From Lonicera japonica (Eukaryota; Streptophyta; Magnoliopsida; Dipsacales; Caprifoliaceae): a DNA stretch of 64,000 nt. Location: the NCBI GenBank assembly GCA_021464415.1, contig CM038467.1, forward strand, positions 33,635,226 through 33,699,225, read 5' to 3'. A program made the position numbers and the translations under genes. This document shows positions 1-11,639 of this stretch, one piece after another. The notes under the pieces were generated by a model. It had not been told where the DNA came from. It saw nothing but the letters and a program-made list of their open reading frames with translations, and did not search any database. Within the stretch, counting starts at the first letter, position 1; each line of letters starts with the position of its first letter.

Positions 1-20
1 TCGAATAGTTTTTCAAGCCC

Positions 21-1262
21 ATGCAAGGGCAATTGTTTGTGGATATTCGAATTAGCCCTCCCCCGTCACCAAGAATGGCAAATCAAGGAAGAATGGCGGA
101 CCACGAAAGTGATAACGAGGGGGAAGGAGTGAACAACGTTCCTCCGGTTTGCACTATGAGGGATTATCTTCAACCACCTCGGACGACGTCCAACTCGTGC
201 ATTGTTCTTCCCGCCGGTCAAGTGGAAACTTTTTCCTTCAAGCCGGGTATGCTTCAACACATCCCTTCCTTCCATGGTATGGAATCTGAAAACCCATATT
301 TACATTTGAAAGACTTTGAAGAAGTATGCTCCACGTTTCGTGAGGCAAACATTAATGAGGAGGTTATGCGTTTAAAACTATTCCCTTTTTCATTAAAAGA
401 TAAAGGAAAAATTTGGTTGAATGCTCAAAGACCGCAATCTATTCGGTCTTGGCAAGCACTTCAATCGGAGTTTTTAAAAAAATTCTTTCCCGTCCATCGG
501 ACCAACGCTTTGAGAAGGGCGATATCCAATTTTTCGCCAAAAGAAAATGAAAGCTTTTATAAGTGTTGGGAAAGATACAAGGAACTTTTAAACGCATGCC
601 CTCACCATGGTCACGAAACATGGAGCCTCGTAAGTTACTTCTATGAATCCCTTACTCCCGAGATGCGTACTTTTGTAAAGACCATGTGCAATGGTCAATT
701 TTTGAGTAAGAATCCCGATGAGGCCTTATTGTATTTTGATGAATTAGCGGAGGGTGCCCAAAATTGGAACACCTATACCGAAGAGCCTAAGGCCAAACCT
801 CAAGGAAAGGGTGGGTTGTACCAAATATCCAATGACAATGACATGGGAGTGAGGTTGTTCCAATTGACTAAGAAGGTAGAGGCCTTAGAGTCAAGTAAGC
901 ATAGAGAGGTTAATGTGGTGTCGTCAAGTCAATTGTGTGTCATTTGTGAAAACACGGGACACACCACCGAGGATTGCCCCACCATTCCCGCATTTCGGGA
1001 AGTCCTCAAAAACCCTTCCCAAGTCAATGCCATGAACCAATACAACCCAAACCAAAACGACCCATATTCTCAAAAGTACAACGAGGGATGGAAGAACCAC
1101 CCTAATTTCAGTTGGGGTGGTAATCAAAGTCAGAACCAGAACCAATACCATCAAAACCAAAGACAACAACAACCTCAAAACTCTTTTGCTCCACCACAAA
1201 GTCAAAATCCAAACCAAAACTTAGAAACTTTGTTAAGAACTTTTGTGGATAAGACGGATTGA
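21..1262 (+). CDS. Ty3/gypsy retrotransposon gag (capsid/nucleocapsid) ORF
   Basis: Retrotransposon Gag of 413 residues. The central part (about residues 80-240) has the plant retrotransposon gag-domain pattern, with F-S-L-K-D-K-A-like and W-L-like blocks (FSLKDKGKIWLN) followed by a helical region. Near residue 308 is one CCHC zinc knuckle, C-VI-C-ENTG-H-TTED-C, which would bind element RNA. The C-terminal 70 residues are rich in Asn and Gln. The ORF stops at TGA 1260-1262, but the same frame stays open directly afterwards into the protease ORF and the following residues continue the family pattern. The TGA is therefore probably a nonsense mutation (possibly CGA to TGA) in a single gag-pro ORF; programmed readthrough is a less likely alternative. 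The style suits the Athila/Tat side of Ty3/gypsy. The 5' LTR and start of the element lie outside the window, so the true start codon is uncertain. Confidence 0.85.
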   Translation: MQGQLFVDIRISPPPSPRMANQGRMADHESDNEGEGVNNVPPVCTMRDYLQPPRTTSNSCIVLPAGQVETFSFKPGMLQHIPSFHGMESENPYLHLKDFEEVCSTFREANINEEVMRLKLFPFSLKDKGKIWLNAQRPQSIRSWQALQSEFLKKFFPVHRTNALRRAISNFSPKENESFYKCWERYKELLNACPHHGHETWSLVSYFYESLTPEMRTFVKTMCNGQFLSKNPDEALLYFDELAEGAQNWNTYTEEPKAKPQGKGGLYQISNDNDMGVRLFQLTKKVEALESSKHREVNVVSSSQLCVICENTGHTTEDCPTIPAFREVLKNPSQVNAMNQYNPNQNDPYSQKYNEGWKNHPNFSWGGNQSQNQNQYHQNQRQQQPQNSFAPPQSQNPNQNLETLLRTFVDKTD

Positions 1263-1265
1263 GAT

Positions 1266-2717
1266 GTGAGTGATTTGAAAACTCAAATGTCTAAGCTCAC
1301 CACTGCCCTAGCAATCCAAGAGAAGGGAAAATTCCCATCTCAACCTTTAATTAATCCTAGAGGTCAAGCTTTGGTTATAAAGGGAAGAGAGCCTAGTAGT
1401 AAAATGGAAGAACTTAAATCCATCATGACCCTTCGGAGTGGAAAAGTTGTAGATAAGACTATTGTTCCTAAAACCCCCAAGGTGGCGGACATAGTTGAAT
1501 CTACGAAAGTTGAGGAGTCGGAGGTTGAGAAGGTTGTGAGAAAAGAGAAGGAGAGAGAGGAAGAGAGACGAGGAAAGGAGGATCTTGAGAAAATCAAGAA
1601 CGGAATCAAGGTCCCTTTCCCGGAGAGATTGAACCAACCATCCAAATCTAATACCGAGATTTTGGATGTGTTTCGACAAGTGAAAATCAACATTCCGTTG
1701 TTTGACGCGGTCAAGCAAATACCTTCGTATGCTAAGTTCCTCAAGGACTTATGTACTACCAAACGAAGGTTGAATGTCAAGAAAAAGGCCTTCATGGCGA
1801 AGCAAGTGAGCTCCATCATGCAAGGCACGAGAGCCCCCAAGTTCAAAGACCCCGGTTGTCCCACAATTTCATGTGTCATAGGGAATTGTAGGATAAGAAA
1901 TGCTTTGTTGGATTTGGGAGCGAGTGTGAATGTACTCCCATATTCTGTATATCAACAATTGGGGTTGGGCAAGTTGAAACCCACGAGGGTTACAATCCAA
2001 TTAGCGGACCGATCCGTTAAGATCCCAAGAGGGATAGTCGAGGATGTACTTGTCCAAATTGACAAGTTTTATTTTTCGGTTGATTTCATCATCCTTGACA
2101 TGCAACCCGTGTCAAATCTCGCTAACGAGATTCCGGTCATCCTTGGCCGACCATTTCTTGCGACATCCAATGCCATTATCAATTGCAAGAATGGAATCGT
2201 TAAGTTAGCTTTTGGTAACATGACTCTAGACCTTAACGTGCTCTCTTTAAATAATCAAAAAGATGATTGTGATGAAGAAAGTGAACACGTCAACATGATA
2301 AAATCTTTGGTCCAAGATGACTTTGTTGCCACTTTAGAATCGGATTCTACGGAAGGTTTTCTAACCACTTCCAAGGAACCCGAGGAATGTATGCAAGTGT
2401 TTTCTTTGTTGGATAAACAGGTTAATTCATCCGATAATCAAGAAGAAAACACACCCACGTCCACCAAGAAGCTTAAAGGAAAAATCAAGCTAAAGCCATT
2501 ACCGAGCAATTTAAAGCATGCATTCTTAGGAACTTTTCAAGCTTGTTATCTAAATGGATTTAGAAAAGCCAAAGTGGATTCCTCCACTTTTCACCAATCT
2601 CTTCACATTGAGGACAATGTCTTCTTCAAGTTGGGGGGTATGCGTATTCCAAAACGCTTTTCATTTTTTGTTTGGTTGGCTTTTCTATTTATGCTTGTAA
2701 AAATTCCATGGGATTAG
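1266..2717 (+). CDS. Ty3/gypsy retropepsin-like protease region, same frame as gag
   Basis: Continuation of the gag frame after the in-frame TGA, about 483 residues. It opens with a coiled-coil-like linker and a highly charged Lys/Glu segment (about residues 80-110). A retropepsin-like aspartic protease follows: the active-site motif is DLGASVNVLP near residue 216, and the flap-side strand and ILGRPFL motif lie near residues 292-298. In plant gypsy proteins DLGA commonly replaces the canonical DSGA. The ORF ends at 2715-2717 without entering a reverse transcriptase: no YVDD/YIDD box, RNase H or integrase is visible in any frame before the LTR. The element is therefore a gag-protease-only, non-autonomous type or a deletion derivative. 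The apparent first codon is GTG; this is a continuation of gag, not an independent gene. Confidence 0.8.
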   Translation: MSDLKTQMSKLTTALAIQEKGKFPSQPLINPRGQALVIKGREPSSKMEELKSIMTLRSGKVVDKTIVPKTPKVADIVESTKVEESEVEKVVRKEKEREEERRGKEDLEKIKNGIKVPFPERLNQPSKSNTEILDVFRQVKINIPLFDAVKQIPSYAKFLKDLCTTKRRLNVKKKAFMAKQVSSIMQGTRAPKFKDPGCPTISCVIGNCRIRNALLDLGASVNVLPYSVYQQLGLGKLKPTRVTIQLADRSVKIPRGIVEDVLVQIDKFYFSVDFIILDMQPVSNLANEIPVILGRPFLATSNAIINCKNGIVKLAFGNMTLDLNVLSLNNQKDDCDEESEHVNMIKSLVQDDFVATLESDSTEGFLTTSKEPEECMQVFSLLDKQVNSSDNQEENTPTSTKKLKGKIKLKPLPSNLKHAFLGTFQACYLNGFRKAKVDSSTFHQSLHIEDNVFFKLGGMRIPKRFSFFVWLAFLFMLVKIPWD

Positions 2718-3717
2718 AACTTTTGTTCTAAATTTTTTTGTGAAGTTTGAAAATTGATGAATGATTGATTTTTTTTTTTTCAAATGAAGACTATTGTTTC
2801 TTAAGCTTTTGGCATGAATTCTTTGATTTGGATAGGAATTTGAATGACAATCTAAATTGCCTTTCTCCACTTAGTCTCATATCCCGTTATATTCTCTTGC
2901 TCCGCATGCTAGATTGCTTCGGTTGTTTCCAATTCGGTAATAACACGTAGATTTATTTTCATTGAGAGAAGATAAATTTTTGTCCAAAAATAATGGAAGC
3001 TCTTTCGAAAAGATCCTCCAATGAGAGGACAAAAGCATAGCACTTTGATAACTTGGATGACTTTTATCCTAATATTGACTTAAAGCTTCACTTGACTAAA
3101 TCTTAAGTCTCTTTGTCTAATATTATGGATGAGTAAAGGTTACCATATGGGAAAGGGTGAATAGCTTCCTTCGAGCTCCAATGAATGAGCAGTGATGAGA
3201 AAATTTCATAAGTGAGACCGCTGCCCCCCATAGAGATGAAAACCGCCCTGATCTAATTTAGCAAAATTTCCAAGAAAAGATAAAGAAAGTGCTTAGAATC
3301 GACAAATCTCCGAGCTTTTGTTTTTGAAAAAGTTCTCTCTTCCTTCTCAAATGACTATGACTCTTTGTGTTTATATTGAATTGCTTGAATCGAAGTCTAG
3401 TATGTGAGCATTGGAGAATATGGGATTGTGTTCTAAAGGAGATAGGCGAATTAGATGATCATTCAAAAGTCCATCGTTCTGGAAAATTGATAGTAATGCC
3501 TCTTGCTTTGCAAATTGAAACTTAAATCTTCATTCTCATCATTCATCATGATCAAACTCCTAATGTTTGTAGGTATCATTTCTGAAAACCTTCACGAGAT
3601 GCAACTCGTCTTCTTTGGGAACTTAGAAGTTAATAACTTTTTCTATAGCATATTAATTTTTTTAATTATATATATTTGTCTTGCTAAGGGACTAGCAAGA
3701 GATAAGTTGAGGGGAGT
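2718..3717 (+). other. non-coding 3' internal region of the gypsy element with polypurine tract
   Basis: About 1 kb between the protease stop codon and the LTR. I find no pol-like coding sequence, only short unrecognisable ORFs. The last bases before the LTR (about 3703-3717) form a purine-rich tract, gataagttgaggggagt, which fits a polypurine tract priming plus-strand DNA synthesis. This supports a + orientation and the LTR start at 3718. Confidence 0.6.
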
Positions 3718-5375
3718 TGATAAACGCATAATATTGTCATGCATAAGCTCTTTCCCGGAGTCGCATGACGCGTTTGTTGCTTTAATTCTGCCTAATTATC
3801 CACTTATCTCGAGATTAGTGTCTTGGCGAGTTTTGTATCTAACATCGTCCTGCTAGGTGTGCTTTTGTTGTGTTTCTAAGTGTTTATAGGCATAGGATGC
3901 AATGGCCTTCGAATGATTGATCAAGCGCTAGTGAAAAGCTCGCAAAATGCTGATATGAGGAATTTCCCAGAAGCATGATCGATCATGGGTTAACCATGAT
4001 CGATCATGGTACAAACTGGCATTCAGGCAGAAGACCCCATGATCGATCATGGGTTGGCCATGATCGATCATGGCCCTGGCAACTTGGCCATTTCACACCC
4101 AAAATGGGCTATTTTAGTGGTTCAAGCTATTTTAGATATTTAGTTAGATATTTTTCTACCTTTTAATATATATTATTTCTTTTACCTTAAAAGGGAGATA
4201 TTATCTAGTTTTTAACACACTTAGAGTTCTAGAGAGAGGGGAGAGCTCACTTGTTGATTGTTCTTCATTTCTCCATTGTAAGTGCTTGATTTGTAAGAAT
4301 GATTTCTTCTTCTATGATATTTGTTCTTGCATCTATTATGGAGTAGTCTATTACTAAGGTTACGGAAGTTGATTGTGATATGATTTTTGGTGATTAATGG
4401 CTCAATCCATATTTAAAGTTTGATAAATATTTGTGAATCTTCTTCTTCTTCATCATATCTTCCATTATTTCAAGCTTTCTAGGTATTTTCATATTAAGTT
4501 AAGACTTTATATGCCTTGTATATTTAGTTCTTGGTTGTTAATGAGCATACAACATATTCATATGGTTCTAAAAAGCTTGTAGTCCCTTTCCCCCATCCAT
4601 GGAGTTTTTCCCTCTTCATAGAAATTATGAATAGTTCTTAAAACTCCATAGATGGATTTTAAATTTGTTTAGCTTATCTTTGATTCATTTATTGATATAT
4701 TGAGTGCTTCTTACACTTTATGTGATACTTAGACTCTTTATTTTCTACCATATGTGCTAAATGATGAGTTGACTAATTTATCCCATAAACTTTATTCCGT
4801 TTCATTGTTAGGATTCACTTTATAATTTTCATTCTTTAAATCATGAGATTACTACACTTGCTTTATGTTAAATCTTTTAATGATGAGTTTGTCATATCTA
4901 TCTCGGATTAGCTTCATCAGGAATGGGTTGCCTTGCTTCACACCCGTAGCTAAGAGGTAGGAATGATAACCCCGTCTTTGGTGGAATGTCGTTTGTCTCT
5001 TTCTCGATATAGCTTCAACTCGGGAATGAGTCGCCTAGCGTCGCACCCTTTGCTATTGAGAGATACACCAACATTCCCCATATATCGAGAAATCTTGTGT
5101 TGTAATCTTTGTATGAGCTAGTGATCGCCGTCTCTTAAATCGTAACTAACCTCCACCTACCTTAGTGCTTTCTTATTAATTTTCACAACTGTTTTACATT
5201 TCCGTTGTTCTACAACCATTTCATCTTACAAGAATTAGAAAACACTTTAATCCGTAATCCATTCCATCCCTTTTCACTTATCCCTGTGGTTCGACACTCG
5301 GACTTCCGAGACTATACTATAACTTGACGTGCCTGCACTTGGGCTATATCGAAGCGCGTTATTTAATTTGCGTCA
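3718..5375 (+). repeat. 3' LTR of the gag-protease gypsy element
   Basis: Starts with TGATAAACGC directly after the polypurine tract and ends with TTTGCGTCA, giving TG...CA termini and a length of 1658 bp. The boundaries come from the terminal dinucleotides, the PPT, and a second diverged copy of its last 460 bp at about 53599-54058 that also ends in GGCGTCA. The target-site duplication cannot be checked because the 5' LTR is outside the window. It contains a cluster of palindromes at 3974-4073, and probably the element promoter and polyadenylation signals, which I cannot place. Confidence 0.75.
3974..4073. repeat. four copies of a perfect palindrome (CATGATCGATCATG) within the LTR
   Basis: Copies lie at 3974-3987, 3994-4009, 4037-4052 and 4058-4073; the last three extend to 16 bp (CCATGATCGATCATGG). 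They form two closely spaced pairs with GGTTAACC or GGTTGGCC linkers, so each pair forms a longer imperfect inverted repeat. The core is self-complementary and contains nested GATC and ATCGAT sites. It could be a dimeric protein-binding site or an RNA/DNA hairpin. The function is unknown. Confidence 0.9.
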
Positions 5376-8300
5376 ATTTTAAACCATTAGATCAATAGAC
5401 TTTTTGAGTCAAACTTGGTGTTTTATTATATAGATGATTTGGCACAATTTTGCGCTTTTTTCACTTGTCACTTATAAAGAAAACAAAATATAATATTAAC
5501 ACAGTTTTTGACAATAATAATAGACTACCAAGATGCTTTATGGGGTATGAAATATAACATTTTTTAGTGTCTATTAATAACATCCAATTTGTTTAACAAG
5601 GGGAAACATTGAAAATAGAAAGCCTGTGGATAAGCGATCTCTTATACACGTTTTGTGCAAAATCAGGATTTGAAAACAAAGTTACGAATTGGGAATGTGT
5701 TAGACACCCAATCCACCATTTCGGTCTCCAAATGGATTATGCATTTAATTCTATTTACTAACTTGCATGCCATCATCAATGTTCTATTGCTTTCCAAAAA
5801 ATGTCCTTTCAAGTTCTGAAGACAGGAGTAGGGGATTGGATAAAACTCATGTATTCCCTAATCGACTGGGTGTTTTGTTTGTCAAACTTTCCTCATAGTT
5901 TGAAAAAGGCATGAAAATTAATTACCTCTAGATAAATGTTGATGCCCTGAGGTTGCTTTGTCGATAAAGCAGTGTCAAGTATTGTTTTGCTAATTATTTA
6001 AAAAAATATGAAAAGTCGTGATTTTTAGGAATTTATTTGCTTTGAAATTTACCATGGGAATTGAATGTATACCCTTTGTATGATTAAAAAGCACTAATCT
6101 GGTGTTTTTAAAGAAAGCACAACCTATAATTTAATGGAAAAGAATCATTATTTTCAATATGCAACTTTGGTTTTGAAAATAAATTTGTTGAGGGCCTGAA
6201 AGGTCGGGTTTTGAAAGCAATTGAATGGATATAATTTGCTTAACAAGTAGACTAAATATAAAATAAAAATTATAAAATATGACCGCTAGAGTAGGGAATT
6301 TAAAACTATACCTTTTTTGGAGAATATCAGTTGAATTTTATCGAGCAGCACTTCCGCTCTTTCTTTTACGGGAAAGCTTTTCCGAGAAATCCCCGGAAAC
6401 TCATAAATAAATCTCTCTCTCTCTCTCTCTAGATTACTCTCCTTCAAATTGACTTGAGCCCAGTTGATTCTTTATTGGGCTTGGGTGAATGCAATGTCAT
6501 TCAGGATATTTCTAAAAACCCTATTTTGGATTTTCAAGTCCCAACAATGCAACTGTTGTTTCTAAGAAAATGAATGTTTAAGAGTCACGAATTGGGGTTT
6601 CCATGATGCAACAATCTATCTGGTCCATTATCCCATGTTACGCCCTTCAGTTAGAATTTTCAATTGAGAAAAACATATTCTAAATTTATTGAAGTTATTC
6701 GAAAAGTATTTTATAGTACGTAGAAAACAATGTATGTTGGATTCGTTTTAAGTTCTATAGAAAGTTAAGTAGAAGTTCTATATATAAAAATTTTAATGTA
6801 TATACTAGTATAGTATTAAAAAATTTAAAATCTTTGGGGGAGGTCGGTCGCCTCCTCCTCCCCTGGACCCAAAACACCCACATCCATGATCCATCCTTGT
6901 TAGTATCATACATTACCAAGAAAAAAATTATATTGCAATTAAACAATACAAATTTATTAATATATAGTGATAGCACGATTTTAGATGTGCTCTTTTGAAA
7001 TGCACATTACCAAGAAAAAAAATTATATTGCAATTAAGCAAATAAAAATTTATTAATTTATAGTGATAACACTATTTTAGCCGTGCTCTTTTGAAATACA
7101 CCAATTGTAGATGATCATGCAAGTGTTTGGTGTATTAATATCGAAACAATTATAAAAATTAATAGTTTGAAATGGATAAATTTTATATTATATTAGTACT
7201 AGGGTATGCCTGTGTTGACCCGATTAGAGAAGACATATTATGTTTTTCAGTAATTTAAATTCAAAAATAAATAATTACAAAATTAGTATATATATTAATC
7301 ATAGATAATATTGTAGGGCTTTTAATATACTTTTTTGGTCTCAAATTAATTATATTTATTTGACTTTTGCATTAAAAGAAGAATAATTTTATTTCAAATT
7401 AATATATGCATAGTAGTAAAACTAATTTAGTATGTTGGATCTGGCATTGGAAAAAAGAACCTTTAATTTTAAATATGAGAAAATGAAAAACTGGACTCAT
7501 GTACAGAATAATATTTTTTCTTTAAAAATTCATTACACTTTAAAGTTTTTCATTTACAAAAAATTAATTGAATGCTATTAGATTATGCTAACCAGTCATT
7601 CTAATTTTCTTTTATCATTTGGTATTTCTGTGCAATAGCCAATATAACACGATAGAAAGAATAAAAGGTAATAGTTAAAAAACATAATTAGCTAAAATAC
7701 ACGTAATTTATTCTGATTCTAATAAGTAGTATTTCTAACCTTTGAAAAAACAAAAACAAAAACAAAAAAGCTTCTCCCTTTTATAAGGTTGGCTCATGCC
7801 TGAAACATTTTGGCAAGCTACCCACTACCATACTTTCATTATTAATTTATTTATTTTTCTGGGCTCAATTTTCTCATATTCAATTTTATCTTTTTAGATT
7901 TATCATTTTAAATTAATCCACCTTTTAGATAGGAAAATCAAGAAACTTTTAGAGGTAGACCAAAATCAAGGTAGCTTAAAAAAAACCCTCATAATTTCAC
8001 CAAAGTAAAATTTAACGCTCCCGATGCAATAATAACAAAGATTAATTCATTATCTGCCTAATATAACCACATTTTAAATAGTGACTCAACAAATAGCACT
8101 TATTTTCAAAATTAACAATATATATATATATATACTCCATACATTTGAAAATGAAAAGTTCTTATTTGACTTTTGCACTTTTTAAGAAAAGTGATAGTAA
8201 TGCCTAATGAAATTTGAAAATGAGGGTTTAATTTTGAGTCACACTAAATTGAAAAGTGAGATGGAGAGAATATATGATTCTTTCAATAATAATTTATATA

Positions 8301-8800
8301 TATTCCGCTCTTCGCATCATGACACCTTAAATACAACTTAACTAAATTTTACCTAAATTCAAACGTTGAACTCTATAAAAAATTATCATATTATCATCAC
8401 ATAACATTTATGAGATGAACATAAAAAATTAATCGGCTGCTTTTCCAGTTTTACCCTCATTCAACACCCACATGGCCTACCCGTGTGATTTTCGTCCAAA
8501 AAAAGTAATAGTTGTTGCTGTAACAATAATGAGAATGTTGTTAATTAAACTTTAAGGGTTAAATTAACAAAATTAACTTTAGGGGTCAAATTAATAAAAT
8601 TTTCAAATTTAACTTTACGGCATAAATTAACAAAATTAGAACTTCCAGTAATGAGAATATTGTTAATTAAACTTTCAACTTTGCCTAGTGAGAAACCATG
8701 GCTCCTCTCCGTTTTCTTATTTCCCTAATTTCTCTCAATAGATTTATTTCAAACAACTAAATAGATGAATAGTTTCATAAATTATTTAACGCAGCCACCT
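5376..8800. other. AT-rich intergenic sequence, no gene seen
   Basis: No ORF here resembles a known protein and no splice-connected reading frame was recognised. It contains a CT microsatellite (about 6412-6431), a TA run near 8110, a 94-bp tandem duplication (listed separately), and short direct repeats of a ttaattaaactt-type sequence around 8535-8690. Confidence 0.6.
6911..7098. repeat. 94-bp tandem duplication
   Basis: Two adjacent copies, 6911-7004 and 7005-7098, both start with cattaccaagaaaaaaa and end with a gtgctcttttgaaat motif. They differ by scattered substitutions and small indels, so the duplication is not recent. No coding content. Confidence 0.85.
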
Positions 8801-9219
8801 ATATAATTTATCTCATCTCTCTTTCTAATTTTTGGTGATATTCATAAATGTGGCTTATTTTTTTGTTATTTTACAAGATATGAAATGTATATAAAATTCT
8901 TGTGAATATATATAGAGAGAGAAATTCTCATACAGACTAGACCTTTAGTGACAGCTTTTTGTCGCTAAAAATATCTTCTCAATGTTTTAGCAGTAAAAAA
9001 ACCGACGCTCAAGGTCCCAATCCGAACTAACCAATCCGTTTGATAAATGTACTATATAGATATATATTTATATTTATAAATCACTCTAAACCCCAAAAGT
9101 CTTGCAAATAAGGCACCACATTATCATACAAGGCCAAATTGGCTATTAATACACTAGCTCCGCAGCCAGAAAATTAGGTATTTTATGAATTTATTTGTTA
9201 CAAAGTAAGGATTATTATT

Positions 9220-9686
9220 TGTGGGTGGCCAAAAATTTGGGCAAACCCACAGGATGAAATTCTTAGCAAAATCAATCGAGTAACAGATAAAAATGGTAGG
9301 GGAGACAAGAGATTTTTGGGTACGGTAGATTCCCCCGGTAATGCTTATGCTATTCCGGCAATACATCCTTCGTTTGTGTGTGTGTTTGATTTATTAGCTC
9401 AAAGGCAATTGAAATGGGGATACAAGTTACCACTCTCTCTCTCTCTAGAAACAATTCATCTGGCTAGCTCATTCTTCTCCCATCTAGGATCTGGAGGGAG
9501 GCCTCTCATGATGGCTATCCCTTGTTCTATTTATATTCATAGAATTAATGTTATATATGTTACATTAGGATTAAGGGTAAAAGACTAAAAAGGGGTTACT
9601 CTACCCCCTTTACAAATTCTCTCATAGAGTTTGGGCTGGCTCATGTCCAGGCCCATTATTATCTTCATAATTTTTATGCTCCCATA
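9220..9686 (-). repeat. 3' LTR of the LARD-like element
   Basis: About 467 bp, reading TGTGGGTGG...CCCATA on the + strand. It aligns along its full length with 14403-14867, with a modest number of substitutions. It lies beside the TTATT target duplication at its outer end and the G-rich polypurine tract at its inner end. An ORF running through it (9316-9588) has no recognisable homology and is not called a gene. Confidence 0.82.
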
Positions 9687-9700
9687 ATTGCCCCCCAAGC
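9687..9700 (-). other. polypurine tract of the LARD-like element
   Basis: The + strand reads attgccccccaagc; the minus strand is GCTTGGGGGGCAAT directly abutting the LTR. A purine tract at this place identifies the left LTR as the 3' LTR and sets the element on the minus strand. Confidence 0.65.
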
Positions 9701-10404
9701 ATGTGAGCTCGGCTGCCAAGGTGAGTTCATGTGCTTGGACTCTCAGCTTTCTTATCCTTGTAGTCTTCGAAATAATTCACTAAGTGTTGTAAACAAGCTT
9801 TCCTGAAAAACTTCAATTCTTGTGGCGGGGAAGTGAGATGCATTGATATATGAATGGTTGGAGCGCTAAATCATCTTCTCTTGCTGACCTAACAGGTTGT
9901 TGTTGTTGACCAAGTTGTTAGGCCAACTGTTGTAAATCAAGAAGTACCTGTTGCTGAGCAGGTGACTATTGATGTTGGGCGAGCTCATTTTTTGATTTAA
10001 GTTCCTCCTCTTGTAGTCAATCGGCCTAGGACCCCTACCATATGTGATCAATTGTCTGGTTTTTATGGATGGAGTTTTCGTCGTACTTGTATTTCATCTA
10101 TTTTTGCTAGGCTAATTTGCTCGGTGGTCAAGCATCATTTTTTGTTTGGCAATTCCAGACCTCATCAACTTGCCCCTAGGGTAAAAACAATCATCTTGGC
10201 CGAGTTGGCTGATATTTTTATGGCTTACTCGGCCTTCGTAACTTTTTTAAGTTAAAAGTTTAAACTTTGTGTGGTTTACCAAAGCAATGAGACGCTTCGG
10301 CTTAAGCAGGTGAGTGATCCTTATGGTGGCTTTTTGGACCCTGCCTACCCGATAATTTAATCGGTTTAACCGGCCTTTGTTTTGCCCCCCAGGGGAGGTC
10401 TTTA

Positions 10405-11635
10405 ATGCCCTTGAAGAAATGTCTTACATTTATATAGCTAACTACAATAAGCTTTAGAACGATCATGCCCCCGTGCGAGGTCTCACCTTAAACTTTAGAA
10501 AGGTCTTAAAAGATTTTGTCAGATTCATGATCGAAAAACTGCCTTTGTCAATAAGAATGTCGATCTTGTCTTGAGCACATTGCTTTTGATGAATAAAGGG
10601 TTTTTAAACTTTATCTTGCCGATCAAGGTCTTATATAAAGTTTGCCCTTCATGAAAAAGAGAGGACTTAGTGAAATTCGCCTTTAATCGTCGAAAGGTCT
10701 TAAAGCAGTGCCTTACCGAGCAAGGTCTCAATTGATATCTTCGCCTTTAATAAGTAAAGGCTTAATAGAATTTTTCCTTTTACAAAGAAAGGACTTAGTA
10801 AACTGCTTTGTCGAGCAAGGTTTTAGTTAGTCGCCTTTGTCGAGGAAAGGCCTTACTCGGATGCCTTCATCAAGAATTACACTTGCAATAAAAATTGCCT
10901 CTGATAATAGAGAGGTCTTAAAAATTCTTGCAAGGCCGGTTTGCCGAGCATAATATCATCAAAAAGTTGCCTTCGCAAAATGGAAGCCTTAATTTGGACA
11001 AGTTGCCCTCAAGGAATGTAGAGTTTCAAAGAAATTGCCTCACCGATCAAGGTCTTTAATTAAATATGCCTTCACTAAGTAAAATTTTGCCTTTGACAAG
11101 GAAAGGTCTTAATACACTATCTTGCCAAGCGAGGTCTTAAGTAAAATTTGCCTTTTAAAAATAAAGATCTTATTTAAATCGGCTGCCTTTATCATATAAA
11201 GGTCTTGTTTCAATTTGTTACCTTGCCGATCAAGGTCTTATTATTTTGCCTTTGACTAAGAAAGGTCTTAATGGGCTGCTTTACCGAGCAAGGTCTTACA
11301 CAAAATTTTCCTTTGATAAATAAAAGTCTCACAGGACTGCCTTGGCGAGCAAGGTCTTACGTAGTATTTACCTTTGACAAAGAAAGGTCTTACAGGACTG
11401 CCTTGGCGAACAAGGTCTTATGTAAAATTTGCCTTTGACGAAGAAAGGTCTTACAAGATTGCCTTGGCAAGCAAGGTCTTACGTAGTATTTGCCTTTGAC
11501 GAAGAAATGTCTTACAAGATTGCCTTGGCGAGCAAGGTCTTGTGTAAATTCGCCTTTAGAAGATAAAGGTCTTACAAGATTGCCTTAGTGAGCAAGGTCT
11601 TACTCGGACATCTTTCCGAGGAAAAGTCTTTATTA
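10405..11635 (-). repeat. hairpin minisatellite, about 62-66 bp compound unit
   Basis: The array is built from two alternating half-units of about 30-35 bp. One reads (+ strand) GCCTTTGAC-AAGAAAGGTCTTA and the other GCCTTGGCGAGCAAGGTCTTA. Each is a small inverted repeat (CCTTT...AAAGG or CCTTG...CAAGG with a 5-7 nt loop). Units are most regular at 11280-11600 and decay towards 10405. No ORF crosses the array. Tandem repeats in the non-coding 3' part are a known tendency of Tat/Ogre-type elements; the regular hairpin design is what stands out here. Confidence 0.85.
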
Positions 11636-11639
11636 AAAC

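Noticed and set aside
3503..3856. 117-codon ORF crossing the PPT and LTR start
   Set aside because: It spans the element's internal/LTR boundary and resembles no known protein.
9316..9588. ORF of 90 codons inside the left LTR of the LARD-like element
   Set aside because: No domain, no conservation of the frame in the matching right LTR, and low-complexity sequence.
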